Source: Spirochaeta thermophila DSM 6578 (lineage in GTDB: Bacteria > Spirochaetota > Spirochaetia > Winmispirales > Winmispiraceae). From it: 64,000 bases of DNA. Below are positions 8,103 to 17,242 of the stretch, one piece after another; positions within the stretch are counted from its first letter, which is position 1, and each line of letters begins with the position of its first letter. The translations under genes were made by a program, and so were the position numbers. The notes below the pieces were generated by a model that searched no databases, was not told where the DNA came from, and saw only the letters and a program-made list of their open reading frames with translations. The DNA lies in assembly GCF_000184345.1 (NCBI RefSeq), contig NC_017583.1, positions 558,001 through 622,000 on the forward strand, in the 5' to 3' direction.

Positions 8103-9425
8103 ATGGCAAGTATAGCACAGAAATCACTTTTTTGCTGGCACGATGTAGAAGCATTGGGGGATTTACATCGGCTTCGGCTGGTGTTGGAGAACCTGCCGGA
8201 TGAGGAACTGATGCAGCAGCTGGAACAGAGGCGAGGGAGAGGCCGGAATGAATATCCGGTACGGGCGATGTGGAACTCGCTCGTTGCGGGGATAGTGTTT
8301 CAGCACCCGAGCATCGAGCAGCTACGCCGGGAGCTCTTGCGGAACGGGCAACTGAGGGACCTGTGTGGATTTGATCCTACCCGGGGAAGCGATGCGGTAC
8401 CCAGTGCCAGCGCGTACAGCCGGTTTCTTTCCACCTTGAGGAAGCGGAGTATCCGGGAAGCACTGGTAAGGGTGTTTACCAGCCTGGTGGATCAGTGCTA
8501 CCGGGAGCTGCCTGGATTTGGGCGGCGGCTGGGAGCCGATGGGAAGGGGATAGCAAGCGTTGCCCGTCGAAGGGGGAAGGGTGCCGGAGACCGGCGAGGG
8601 GAGCACGATGCGGACTGGGGGTGTCATGAGTATGTGTATCAGAATGAACGGGGGGAGGTGCAGAAGTCGGTAAAGAAATGGTTCGGGTTTACGGTGCACC
8701 TCCTTGCGGATACAGCGTATGAACTGCCGGTGGCCTTTACGGTGAGTCGGGCCTCAAAGCACGAGGTGCCGGTGATGCGAAAGCTGATTCGGTCCCTGGA
8801 TCGCCATAGGCCGCATATACTCAAGGCGGCGGAAGTGTTCACGGCCGACCGGGGCTATGATGATGGCACGTTGATAGATCTGTTGTGGCACGAGCACCGG
8901 ATCAAACCGGTCATCGATATTCGCAACCTGTGGAAAGATGGAGAACAGACCAGGCTGGTCCCGGGGACAAGAAATGTGGTGTATGACTACCAAGGGACGG
9001 TGAGTTGTGTCTGTATGGCCACGGGGACGCAGCGGGAGATGGCCTACCGGGGATTTGAAGAGAAGCGGGGCACGTTGAAGTACGGCTGTCCTGCGGTGCA
9101 CTATGGGTATGAGTGTGCAGGCAAAGCCTCCTGTCCCTTGGCCTCCTGTATTCGGATCCCCCTCTCCACGGACCGCAGAGTCTTCACGCCTCTCGCCCGG
9201 TCTTCGTATCGGTGGAAGCGGGAGTATGCCAAGCGAACGGCCTTGGAGCGGATCCACAGCCGGCTGGATCGAAGCTTTAGCCTGGAACTCCACACGATCC
9301 GGGGGCAGGAGAAACTGTCGGTTCACCTCACGCTGGTGTTTTCTGTCATGAGTGCCCTTGCCCTGGGACGAGTGCGAGAGAACCAGCCAAACCAGATGCG
9401 CTCCCTGATCAGGCCTGCGGCCTAA
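8103..9425 (+). CDS. Transposase, DUF772/DDE_Tnp_1 type (copy 1)
   Basis: 440-residue transposase. The N-terminal third (PVRAMWNSLVAGIVFQHPSI, LRRELLRNGQLRDLCG) is the DUF772 region of IS5/IS1182-type enzymes. The catalytic part includes GADGKGI, FTADRGYDD, and a late KRTALERIHSRLDRSF block that carries the catalytic Glu in this group. GGAGGGG precedes the ATG. It is almost identical to the minus-strand copy at 34140-35462; visible differences include Phe/Cys in GFDPTRG and Ile/Val near the C-terminus, which indicates recent transposition. Confidence 0.93.
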   Translation: MASIAQKSLFCWHDVEALGDLHRLRLVLENLPDEELMQQLEQRRGRGRNEYPVRAMWNSLVAGIVFQHPSIEQLRRELLRNGQLRDLCGFDPTRGSDAVPSASAYSRFLSTLRKRSIREALVRVFTSLVDQCYRELPGFGRRLGADGKGIASVARRRGKGAGDRRGEHDADWGCHEYVYQNERGEVQKSVKKWFGFTVHLLADTAYELPVAFTVSRASKHEVPVMRKLIRSLDRHRPHILKAAEVFTADRGYDDGTLIDLLWHEHRIKPVIDIRNLWKDGEQTRLVPGTRNVVYDYQGTVSCVCMATGTQREMAYRGFEEKRGTLKYGCPAVHYGYECAGKASCPLASCIRIPLSTDRRVFTPLARSSYRWKREYAKRTALERIHSRLDRSFSLELHTIRGQEKLSVHLTLVFSVMSALALGRVRENQPNQMRSLIRPAA

Positions 9426-9678
9426 CGAGCGGTCTTACCGAAACCGATCCCCCGTATCCACGTTCCCTTGAGGAATCCTGAGGGAAGGTGTGTCCGGTTC
9501 GGATACAGAACCGCCGTGCTGGAGAGAACGCGAGTGAACCATCGTGCATAGTGTACCGTTCTGAGTACTATTCCGGATGAGAATACGGTAACGTTGACAC
9601 CCTAAGCAGACATTACAGAGCGTTGTTGCCCAGGATTCCCGTTGGGTTACTAAAAAAGCAGTACAGCGCAAAAGCCTC

Positions 9679-10410
9679 CCATAGTATTCGGATTGACAGG
9701 AGTGCTCCTCTCCTTGTTCCACGGTCTTCTGGAAAAGGTGTTCAATGATTTCAGGTCTCAGATTCCCGCAACTGAAAGAGCTCGTACAAGAGTAAATGGA
9801 TTACTTGCCGAATCGGTTGCTCAGTTGCGGAGTCTGGAGGTATTGGAAAGGCATGTAGCCGGGATTTCAGGATCTCTTACAGAGATCGAGGGAAAAATCG
9901 AGAAAGTTGATGGGAAGACGGTAAATCTGAATGAGCAATATTCGGTGACAATAGATTCATTGGGATACATTGAGGAAAATGTAGAGAAACTCAATGAGCT
10001 GGCAGGTATTCAAACTGATGCACTGGTGGAGAGCTCTTCTATCTTGGAAGAGGTGGTTGGGGGCATAAAAGAAGTCTCTTCTGTGATCGATAAAGGCTAT
10101 CAGAAAGTGGGGGCTCTCATGGTACGGGCACATGAAGGGGAAGTGGTTGTCGATAAGGCGAGAAAAACATTTGAGTTGCTTTCTAGGCAAATAGAAAGCA
10201 TAAAAGTCATGATGGAGCTTATTTCAGAGATCAGTGAACAGACCAATTTACTGGCCATGAATGCAGCCATCGAGGCTGCTCATGCCGGTGATTATGGAAG
10301 GGGCTTTGCTGTAGTGGCAGGGGAGATCAGGAAATTGTCGGTTTCCAGTAGTGATAAGGTGAAACAAATAGTAGCAGCTCTAGAGCACCTTGTTAGTGCT
10401 ATAAACGAAA
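9679..10410 (+). pseudogene. Methyl-accepting chemotaxis protein fragment
   Basis: Internal piece of a chemoreceptor, truncated by insertion elements on both sides. It opens at the IS end with a hydrophobic stretch ([16 protein letters not shown]) that looks like the last transmembrane helix, continues through a coiled-coil region, and reaches the conserved signalling tip [39 protein letters not shown]. It then runs into the IS1595-type end at 10411 and stops within three codons, so the returning C-terminal methylation helix and the sensory domain are absent. A TTG at 9693 could start translation but the product would not be a normal receptor. Confidence 0.88.
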
Positions 10411-11153
10411 GGTGATTACCATTTTTGAGCCACCTGTGGTATAATGTGGTATAATACCGAAGAGAGAGGTGGCACGGATATGGACGTCGTAAGCCTTTCA
10501 ACACTTGCAAGCGATAGAGAGAAAACGGTCTCCTATCTAAGAGAGAAAAGACTCCTCGTCACGTACACCCGGTGTTCCTTCTGTGGAAGTGAGCATATAG
10601 GCGAGGTGAGACGAGAGAAGTACAAGTGCTACCAGTGCAGGAAAGAGTGGAGCATACGACGAGGGAGCATCTTCGAGGGGATGAAGCTCTCCTGGGAGAA
10701 GATCCTCTGGGCGATGAAACTCTTTGAGATGGAGCTTACCGCCCATCAGGCAGCCTTGCAGCTAGGGATGTGATATGAGGTGACATTGCGGCTCTACACG
10801 TTGTTCAGGGAAGCGATCTGGGTGAGGGCACAGAAGGAGGGGAAAAGGCTTTTAGGAGGAGAAGTGGAAATGGATGAGAGTTATTTCGGTGGAAGGAGAA
10901 GAGGGAAGCGTGGGAGGGGAGCAGAGGGGAAGGTGCCGGTGTTTGGGATTCTTGAGAGGGGAGGGAAGGTCCAGGTGGAAGTGGTGGAAGGAGTGAGGGC
11001 GGAGGATCTTCTTCGCCTGGCAGTGAAGAAGGTGAAGCGAGGCTCCCTGGTGTATACGGATAGATACAAGAGCTATGATGGTATACTGCGTCCCGTAGGA
11101 GTGGACACGGAGAAATGGTAGAGGTAAGACTGGAATAAGGGAGGAGGACGCAG

Positions 11154-11489
11154 ATGAAGAAGCGGACATGGACCACTGAAGAGAAACTTGCGATCGTCCT
11201 GGAAGGACTCCGAGGCGAACGGCAGATCGCCGAGATCTGCCGGGAACACCAGATCAGCCAGACGATGTACTACCGATGGCGGGACAGGTTTCTGGAAGGG
11301 GGCACGAGAGCCCTTGCAGACGGCAGGAAGGAGAAGGACACCTATCGAGCGAAGATAGAGCAGCTTGAGAAGATCATAGCGAAGCAGGCGATCCAGATCG
11401 AGATACTAAAAAAACGAAGGAGCTGTTGGGGAGATAGAGGCGGTGGAGCGGCTGGTGGGGGAAGGGTACCGGGTGAAGGATGCGTGTGA
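11154..11489 (+). pseudogene. IS3-type OrfA, frameshifted at an A7 tract
   Basis: Helix-turn-helix DNA-binding protein of the IS3 transposase (RTWTTEEKLAIVLEGLRGER, ICREHQISQTMYYRWRDRF, then a leucine-zipper-like helix IEQLEKIIAKQAIQIEILKK). At 11408-11414 there are seven A residues. With eight, orfA would end ILKKTKELLGR followed by a stop and orfB would be in the canonical -1 frame; with seven, orfA reads on as RRSCWGDRGG to 11489 and orfB is in the +1 frame. I infer a one-base loss at the slippery site, or a sequencing error there. Confidence 0.8.
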
Positions 11490-12309
11490 GGCGTTTGGCG
11501 TGAGTCGGAGCCGGTACTATGCGAGGAGGAAAAGGGGGCAGAAGGTGGGGAAGAAGCGGGAGGAGAAGGAGAGGGACGATGGGCGGCTTATGGAGAAGAT
11601 CAGGGATCTTGTGGGGGAGCATCCGTACTGGGGGTACAGGCGGGTGGCGTGGTGGTTGAGGAGGCGGGAGGGGGAGGAGGTGAGCGAGAAGCGGGTGAGA
11701 GGACTTATGAAGGGTGCGGGGCTTATGTGTAGACGGGAGAAGAAGAAAGCGAGACGTGGGAGTGGGCGAGGGAAGCCGGTGGCGAGGAGACCGAGGGAGT
11801 GGTGGGGGATCGACATGACGAAGGTGCTGGTGAAAGGGATAGGATGGGTCTATCTCGTGATCGTACTTGACTGGTACACGAAGAAGCTGGTGGGGTGGAA
11901 GGTGTCGGTGAGGGGGAGGAGTGAGGAGTGGTGTGCGGCGATGGAGATGGCGGTGGAGCGGGAGTTTCCCGAGGGGGTGAGGGGGAGAGGGCTTCGGCTG
12001 GTGAGTGACAACGGGAGCCAACCGTTGAGCCGGTCGTTCATGAAGGCGATGGAGGTATTGGGGATCGAACAGGTGTTCACGAGCTACAACAATCCGAAGG
12101 GGAATGCGGACACGGAGCGGATGATACGGACGATGAAGGAGGAGCTGTTGTGGCTGCGGGAGTGGGAGCACGTGGGGGAGCTGGAGGAGGCGGTGAGGGG
12201 ATGGGCGGAGGAGTACAACCGGCACTATGTCCACAGTGCGCTAGGGTACAGGAGCCCCGAGGAATATGAGGCCCTTTGGGCGCAGATGCAAGGAGAGGAG
12301 GTCGCATGA
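11443..12309 (+). CDS. IS3-type OrfB, DDE integrase-like transposase
   Basis: Catalytic subunit normally made as an OrfAB fusion by ribosomal frameshifting. It has an HTH_21-like N-terminus (GYRRVAWWLRRREG, RVRGLMKGAGLMCRR) and an rve integrase core with DDE landmarks GIDMTKV, SDNGSQPLS and GNADTERMIRTMKEEL. The annotated GTG (11443) only marks the independently openable start; the open frame extends back to 11410. Because of the A7 tract upstream, production of the fusion in this copy is doubtful. The sense strand is very G-rich. Confidence 0.9.
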   Translation: MERLVGEGYRVKDACEAFGVSRSRYYARRKRGQKVGKKREEKERDDGRLMEKIRDLVGEHPYWGYRRVAWWLRRREGEEVSEKRVRGLMKGAGLMCRREKKKARRGSGRGKPVARRPREWWGIDMTKVLVKGIGWVYLVIVLDWYTKKLVGWKVSVRGRSEEWCAAMEMAVEREFPEGVRGRGLRLVSDNGSQPLSRSFMKAMEVLGIEQVFTSYNNPKGNADTERMIRTMKEELLWLREWEHVGELEEAVRGWAEEYNRHYVHSALGYRSPEEYEALWAQMQGEEVA

Positions 12310-12710
12310 CCCCTTTAGGTACTACCATTTCTCCCTACCCTTTTTGTCTTGACTTAATGGGCGCAGTACAATGGGCTTGTGAGCTATGGATTCACACACA
12401 AACGGATTGATCATGGGAGGAGGTTTGCGAATGGGAAGGTGTACATTAACGGGATAGAGGGGTTTTGGAGTTATGCGAAAGGGCGGCTGCTCCAGCATCA
12501 CGGGGTGAGTGTAGAACGTTTTCCGCTCTACTTGAAAGAATTGGAGTGGCGGTATAATCATAGGGAGGAGGATCTATTCGAGCTTCTGCTGGATGTGCTT
12601 AGAGAATACTCTCAGGTGGCAGATAATAGATAATCACCTTAATATTTGTAGTGATGAGTCTGGTTGTTGACTAGTCGGTGTTTGTTTATTGATCTCGGCT
12701 ACTCTTACAA

Positions 12711-12742
12711 ATATAAGGGGGCGGGAGGAGCCCCGCCCCCTT
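12711..12742 (-). terminator. Rho-independent terminator after the GH94 gene
   Basis: An 11-bp GC-rich stem AAGGGGGCGGG (12715-12725) / CCCGCCCCCTT (12732-12742) with a 6-base loop, 14 bases beyond the stop codon at 12757 on the minus strand and followed there by TATATTTG. Strong hairpin, weak U-tract. Confidence 0.8.
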
Positions 12743-12756
12743 ACATGAGGAGGTTG

Positions 12757-15225
12757 CTATGAGCCGAGTACGGCTCTCACCTTCACTGTGGTACCCTCTG
12801 GCGCGAGTGGAAGGATGACCCCTGTCTCGGTGGGGCCTCGGTGCTCGTTCACGGGGACTTCCCTGCCGTCGATGAAGAGGCGGGCCACGCCCTTCTCTAC
12901 GTGTGAGGGGTTCTCCACGGTGATCTCGTAGGTCGCCCCGCGGTAGATCCGCTTCACGGTGTAGCCCTCCCACTCCGCGGGGATGCAGGGGTCGATCACC
13001 AGGCCGTCGAACTCAGGCCTAATGCCGAGGATCCACTGGCTTATGGCCACGAAGTTCCAGGCTGCGGTGCCCGTGAGCCATGAGTTTTTCGCCTCGCCGT
13101 GTCTCCGGGCATCCTTGCCTGCGATCATCTGGGCGTACACATAGGGCTCGGTTCGGTGGATCTCGCTGATGTCTTCCAGGTACGCAGGTGCGATCTTGCG
13201 GTAGTACTCCCAGGCACGGGACCCTCGTCCGGCCTTTGCCTCGGCGATCATCACCCAGGGGTTGTTGTGGCAGAAGATGCCCGCGTTCTCCTTGTAGCCG
13301 GGAGGATAGCTCGAGATCTCGCCGAGCTCCACGTAGTACCTGCTGTACGCAGGCTGCTGGAGCACGATGCCGTACTTCGTGTCGAGGTGCTTCTTCACCG
13401 AGTCGAGGGCCTTGATGGGATACCCTTTGTCCTTACCGATTTCGGCCATGCCGCACATGCCCTGAGGCTCGATGAAGATCTTGCCTTCCTCACAGTCCTT
13501 ACTTCCCACCTTTCTTCCATAGTAGTCGTAGGCCCTGAGGTACCACTCGCCGTCCCATCCGTGCTCTTCGACGGTCCTGATCATGTTCTGGATGTGCTGT
13601 TCTGCCTGGTTCGCCTCCTCCTCGAGCCCTTGTCTCCGACAGATCTCCACGTAGTCCCTTCCGGCGTACACGAAGAGGCCGGCGATGAAGACAGACTCGG
13701 CGGTGCGACCCTTCTTGTTGTCAGCGGTCTGGAAGGATTCGTCGGGGTTGGTGGAGAAGCAGTTGAGGTTGAGACAGTCGTTCCAGTCAGCGCGGCCTAT
13801 GAGGGGGAGGCCATGGGGGCCGAGGTTGTTGACCACGTGGTAGAAGGACCGGCGCAGGTGTTCGAGGAGCGGGGCGGCCATGGCCGGGTCGTGGTCAAAG
13901 GGCACCTGTTCGTCGAGGATGGACCAATCGCCTGTCTCCTTGATGTAGGCGGCGGTGGAGAGGATGAGCCAGAGCGGGTCGTCGTTGAAGTCGCCGCCTA
14001 TGTCGTTGTTGCCGCGTTTGGTGAGGGGCTGGTACTGATGGTAGCACCCTCCGTCTTCCATCTGGGTGGCTGCCACGTCCAGGATGCGTTGGCGGGCGAG
14101 GGCCGGTATCTGGTGCATGGAGCCGAGGATGTCCTGGTTGGTGTCCCTGAAGCCGATGCCCCGGCCGATACCCGACTCGAAGTACGAGGCGCTCCGGGCC
14201 ATGTGGTAGGTGACGATACACTGGTACTGGTTCCAGATGTTGACCTGTCGCATGAGCTTTTCCTCTTTGTGGGTGAGGACAAAGCGGCCGAGCAGGTCGT
14301 CCCAATAGGCCTTGAGGTCGGCAAAGGCCCGGTCCACCTCTTCCTTCTTCGAGAAGCGGTCGATGATGGCGCGGGCAGGCTTCTTGTTGATGATGCCGGG
14401 CGCCTCCCACTTCTCGTCATCGGGATTCTCCACGTAGCCGAGGATGAGGGTGAGGGAGCGCGATTCTCCCGGTTCGAGATGGAGGTCGAAGCGGTGTACC
14501 GCAATGGGTGCCCACCCGTCGGCCACGGACTGGTAGGTGGTTCCTTCGAGCACGGCCCTGGAGTCCTGAAACCCGTTGTAGAGGCCGAAGAAGGTCTCCC
14601 TGTCGGAGTCGAAGCCGCTGTGGGGTGTGGTGCTCGCGTAGAAGGCGTAGTGGTTGCGCCGTTCCCGGTACTCGGTCTTGTGATAGATGACCGAGTCGGC
14701 GATCTCCACCTCGCCGGTGGAGAAGTTGCGCTGGAAATTGGTGAAATCGTCGAGGGCGTTCCAGAGGCACCACTCGAGACCCGCGTAGAAGGTGAGGTCT
14801 TTGGGCCGGTGTCCTTTGTTGGTGATGACCACATCCTGGAGCTCTGCGTGCACGCCTCGAGGCACGAAGAACCTGATGCGGACCTCTACCCCCTCCTTCT
14901 CGCCGGTGATGATGGTGTAGCCCATGCCGTGACGGCACTCGTACCGATCGAGGGGGGTGCGGGCCGGTTTCCAGGCGGGCGACCAGATGGTGGTGCCGTC
15001 CTTTATATAGAAGAAACGGGATCCCTCATCGGTGGGTACGTTGTTGTATCGATACCGGGTGATCCTCCGAAAGCGGGCGTCTCGGTAGAACGAGTAGCCG
15101 CCTGCAAAGTTGGAGACAAGGGAAAAGAAGGCCTCCTGGCCGAGGTAGTTGATCCAGGGATAGGGGGTCCGGGGAGTGGTGATGACGTACTCTTTCCGTG
15201 CGTCGTCGAAGTCTCCGAATTTCAT
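12757..15225 (-). CDS. Cellobiose phosphorylase (GH94)
   Basis: Cytoplasmic inverting phosphorylase that converts cellobiose and phosphate to glucose and glucose 1-phosphate, saving ATP during cellulose use. The 822-residue length, absence of a signal peptide and N-terminus [15 protein letters not shown] fit the cellobiose phosphorylase subgroup. The catalytic acid sits in RADWNDCLN; counting from the start it is Asp483. Other family blocks are [10 protein letters not shown]-like C-terminal sandwich and [10 protein letters not shown] in the (alpha/alpha)6 barrel. A close alternative is another GH94 specificity such as cellodextrin or chitobiose phosphorylase. It has its own promoter and terminator. 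Confidence 0.9.
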   Translation of the reverse strand: MKFGDFDDARKEYVITTPRTPYPWINYLGQEAFFSLVSNFAGGYSFYRDARFRRITRYRYNNVPTDEGSRFFYIKDGTTIWSPAWKPARTPLDRYECRHGMGYTIITGEKEGVEVRIRFFVPRGVHAELQDVVITNKGHRPKDLTFYAGLEWCLWNALDDFTNFQRNFSTGEVEIADSVIYHKTEYRERRNHYAFYASTTPHSGFDSDRETFFGLYNGFQDSRAVLEGTTYQSVADGWAPIAVHRFDLHLEPGESRSLTLILGYVENPDDEKWEAPGIINKKPARAIIDRFSKKEEVDRAFADLKAYWDDLLGRFVLTHKEEKLMRQVNIWNQYQCIVTYHMARSASYFESGIGRGIGFRDTNQDILGSMHQIPALARQRILDVAATQMEDGGCYHQYQPLTKRGNNDIGGDFNDDPLWLILSTAAYIKETGDWSILDEQVPFDHDPAMAAPLLEHLRRSFYHVVNNLGPHGLPLIGRADWNDCLNLNCFSTNPDESFQTADNKKGRTAESVFIAGLFVYAGRDYVEICRRQGLEEEANQAEQHIQNMIRTVEEHGWDGEWYLRAYDYYGRKVGSKDCEEGKIFIEPQGMCGMAEIGKDKGYPIKALDSVKKHLDTKYGIVLQQPAYSRYYVELGEISSYPPGYKENAGIFCHNNPWVMIAEAKAGRGSRAWEYYRKIAPAYLEDISEIHRTEPYVYAQMIAGKDARRHGEAKNSWLTGTAAWNFVAISQWILGIRPEFDGLVIDPCIPAEWEGYTVKRIYRGATYEITVENPSHVEKGVARLFIDGREVPVNEHRGPTETGVILPLAPEGTTVKVRAVLGS

Positions 15226-15249
15226 GTGCGCCTCGCTCTATTGAGTTTA

Positions 15250-15304
15250 TTTCACACGTCAACCAACACGATAGAGGAAAATCCTCGTGCTGTCAAGTGT
15301 GAAA
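15250..15304 (-). promoter_or_regulatory. GH94 promoter enclosed by an 8-base dyad
   Basis: Minus-strand TTGACA (15296-15291), 17 bases, TATCGT (15273-15268) upstream of the GH94 gene; a second weaker TTGACG/TAGAGC pair with a 16-base spacer lies at 15262-15235. The arms TTTCACAC (15250-15257) and GTGTGAAA (15297-15304) flank the first promoter symmetrically and could be paired repressor half-sites. Confidence 0.6.
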
Positions 15305-15395
15305 AGAGGTTTATAAACGTGCGTGCAAAAAATCGACGAGCAGAGAAGGCTGGAGCGTGTGGGGAGGTGTGCCGATAGGGGAAGAGGAGGTGTGT

Positions 15396-17162
15396 ATGGA
15401 GGTGAGAGAGCGGCTTGCCCGGTTGCGTGAGGTGATGCGGGAGGAGGGCCTTGCGGGGTATGTGGTCCACGATGCCGATCCGCACCTGAGCGAGTATCCG
15501 CCCGAGCATTGGAAGGTGCGGTCGTACTTCTCGGGGTTCGAGGGATCGGCGGGGGTGCTGGTGGTGACGCAGGATCGGGTGGGGCTCTGGACCGACAGCC
15601 GGTACTTCCTCGAGGCCGAGGCGGTGCTCGAGGGCACGGGGATCGAGTTGTTTCGCGAGGGGACTGCAGGGGTACCGTGGTGGGGGGAGTGGGTGGCGCA
15701 GGAGGTGGGTGAGGGGGGTGTGGTGGGGTTCGACGGGAGGGTGTGGGCAAAGGGGGTGGTGGACCGGCTGCGGTGGGTGTGTGGGGAGGCGGGGGTGAGG
15801 GTGAGGAGTGTGGACCTCGCAGGGAGGGTGTGGAAGGGAAGGCCGCCTCTCCCTGCTGAGCCTGTGTGGCTGGTGCCCGAGGCGAGGGTGGGGATGAGCA
15901 GGAGGGAGAAGCTGCGGAGGGTGAGGGAGGAGCTTGAACGGATGGAGGCGGATTGGGTGTTCCTCGCAGGGCTCGATGAGGTGTGCTGGCTGTGCAACAT
16001 ACGGGGTGGGGATGTGGCGTACAACCCGGTGGCGCTGGGGTATGCGCTGGTGGGGAAGGAGGAGGGGTGGGTGTTCCTGCAGGAGGGGGCGGTGGGGCCT
16101 GAGGTGAGGGCGGCGCTGGAGCGGGATGGGTGGGGGGTGAGGGGGTACGGGGAGGTGGAGGAGGCGGTCAGGGGGGTGTGGCGGCGGGTGTGGCTGGATC
16201 CGGAGCGGGTGCCTGCGGTGGTGTGGGACTGGGTGCAGGGGGAGGTGGTGGAGGCAGGCTCGCCGGTTGCGGGGATGAAGGTGCGGAAGACGAGGGCGGA
16301 GCGGGAGGGGTTCGAGGGGGCGATGGTGTGGGATGGGAGGGCACTGGTGCGGTTCGTGCGGTGGCTTGAGGGGGAGTGGGAGCAGGGGAGGGTGTACACG
16401 GAGCGGGAGCTGGCGGGAAGGCTCGCGGAGGAACGGAAGGCGGAGGAGGGGTTCATCTGCGAGAGCTTCGCCCCTATCGTGGGGTTTGGGCCGAACGGCG
16501 CGGTGGTGCACTACAATCCGGCGAGGGGTGTGCCGGCGCGGGTGGAGGGGGATGGGCTGCTTCTTGTGGACAGCGGCGCGCACTACCGGTGGGGCTCTAC
16601 CGACATCACACGGGTCTTCTGCAAGGGCACGCCCACCGAGGAGCAGCGGCGTGACTACACCCTCGTGCTCAAGGCCCACATCGCCCTTGCCTCCACGGCC
16701 TTTCCCGCAGGGCTCTCGGGGTTCCACCTGGATGTGCTCGCCAGAGGAGTCCTCGCCCGCCATGGATTGGGCTATGGGCATGGGACCGGGCACGGGGTAG
16801 GCCACGTGCTGTGCGTGCATGAAGGCCCCATATCCTTCAGGCCGGATGGAAAGGCCTTCCCCCTGGATGAGGGTATGGTGCTCTCGATAGAGCCCGGGGT
16901 GTACCGCCCCGGTAAGTGGGGGGTCAGGCTGGAAAACCTCGTGTGGGTGGAGGGGCGCGAGCAGAACGAGTTCGGCAGGTTCCTTGGCTTCAGGCCGCTG
17001 ACCCTCTTCCCGTTCGAACGTTCGCTCATCGTGAGGGAGCTCCTCACCCATGAGGAGCTCGCCTGGCTCGACGACTACCACCGGATGGTGTGGGAGGTCC
17101 TTGGATCGGCGCTCGATGGGGAGGATGCACGGTGGCTCGAGGCCCGGTGCCGGTCTCTCTGA
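15396..17162 (+). CDS. Xaa-Pro aminopeptidase (M24B, long form)
   Basis: Metallopeptidase removing an N-terminal residue before proline. The 588-residue protein has two creatinase-type N-terminal domains and a C-terminal pita-bread domain, as in cytosolic aminopeptidase P. The metal ligands are visible: Asp in LLVDSGAHY, Asp in STDITRVF, His in GTGHGVGH, Glu in LSIEPGVY and Glu in VRLENLVWV. Start at 15396 (MEVRERLARL) is set by GAGGAGG just upstream; 13 further in-frame codons exist. The middle of the gene (15700-16500) is exceptionally G-rich in the sense strand. Confidence 0.92.
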   Translation: MEVRERLARLREVMREEGLAGYVVHDADPHLSEYPPEHWKVRSYFSGFEGSAGVLVVTQDRVGLWTDSRYFLEAEAVLEGTGIELFREGTAGVPWWGEWVAQEVGEGGVVGFDGRVWAKGVVDRLRWVCGEAGVRVRSVDLAGRVWKGRPPLPAEPVWLVPEARVGMSRREKLRRVREELERMEADWVFLAGLDEVCWLCNIRGGDVAYNPVALGYALVGKEEGWVFLQEGAVGPEVRAALERDGWGVRGYGEVEEAVRGVWRRVWLDPERVPAVVWDWVQGEVVEAGSPVAGMKVRKTRAEREGFEGAMVWDGRALVRFVRWLEGEWEQGRVYTERELAGRLAEERKAEEGFICESFAPIVGFGPNGAVVHYNPARGVPARVEGDGLLLVDSGAHYRWGSTDITRVFCKGTPTEEQRRDYTLVLKAHIALASTAFPAGLSGFHLDVLARGVLARHGLGYGHGTGHGVGHVLCVHEGPISFRPDGKAFPLDEGMVLSIEPGVYRPGKWGVRLENLVWVEGREQNEFGRFLGFRPLTLFPFERSLIVRELLTHEELAWLDDYHRMVWEVLGSALDGEDARWLEARCRSL

Positions 17163-17242
17163 GGGATGGTGGATCGCGGCCGTTCCTGCTATGATCACGA
17201 CTGAGACAGGAGTCCTGCGTGCTCGAAGGAGGTGTATGATCC

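Larger units (their letters stand above)
7902..9678 (+). mobile_element. 1777 bp DUF772/IS1182-like insertion sequence, copy 1
   Basis: Complete element with 16-base terminal inverted repeats, GAGCCTTTTGCGCTGT at 7902 and ACAGCGCAAAAGCCTC at 9663-9678 (one mismatch). The copy at 33886-35662 has exactly the same length in the opposite orientation. One transposase gene is inside; 200 bases of leader and 253 bases after the stop hold no convincing gene. No target duplication is visible, and the flanks (IS256 fragment left, chemoreceptor fragment right) do not rejoin, so adjacent deletion has occurred. IS family is inferred from transposase type. Confidence 0.88.
11082..12370 (+). mobile_element. 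IS3-family (IS150-type) element, 1289 bp
   Basis: Boundaries are fixed by the reading frame it splits and by inverted repeats: left TATACTGCGTCCC at 11082, right the complement of TGTACTGCGCCC ending at 12370; the left end carries a G-to-A change from the usual TG terminus. A shared subterminal GGAGAAATGGTAG supports the pairing. The 4-base target ATGG is duplicated at 11078-11081 and 12371-12374. It holds orfA and orfB. Confidence 0.92.
10480..12633 (+). pseudogene. IS1595-type transposase, nonsense codon plus IS3 insertion
   Basis: Two parts, 10480-11081 and 12375-12633, rejoin in frame when the IS3-type element and one target repeat are removed (…KSYDG + LVSYGFTHKRIDHG…). The N-terminal zinc ribbon is visible (CSFCGSEH, KCYQCRKEW), then the DDE-type core: EMDESYFGGRRRGKRG, VYTDRYKSYDG, and INGIEGFWSYAKGRL with the Asn typical of this family. 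An in-frame TGA at 10771-10773 (after LQLGM) breaks the first part. The gene is doubly inactivated. A longer frame begins at 10444, but ATG 10480 is better spaced to an AG-rich ribosome-binding site. Confidence 0.9.
10411..12638 (+). mobile_element. IS1595-type element interrupted by an IS3-type element
   Basis: Terminal inverted repeats GGTGATTA (10411) and TAATCACC (12631-12638) extend imperfectly inward to a shared GCCACCTG. Without the IS3-type insert the element is 935 bp. The flanking 8 bases (AAACGAAA and TTAATATT) do not match, so no target duplication survives and the chemoreceptor does not resume to the right, implying deletion next to the element. Confidence 0.85.

Noticed and set aside
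9435-9722. Minus-strand frame in the IS right end (95 codons)
   Set aside because: It runs across the IS boundary and has no family features; the corresponding frame in copy 2 differs at the edge. Treated as noncoding subterminal DNA.
10771-10773. TGA in the IS1595-type transposase as selenocysteine or recoding
   Set aside because: No SECIS-like hairpin was evident directly after it, the position is not catalytic, and the gene is also split by another IS.
13099-15378. 759-codon open frame antisense to the GH94 gene
   Set aside because: Val/Gly/Glu-rich shadow with no family features; the minus strand encodes a complete GH94 enzyme with its catalytic Asp.
15252-17198. 648-codon His/Pro/Leu-rich frame antisense to aminopeptidase P
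   Set aside because: Low-complexity shadow caused by G-rich sense codons.
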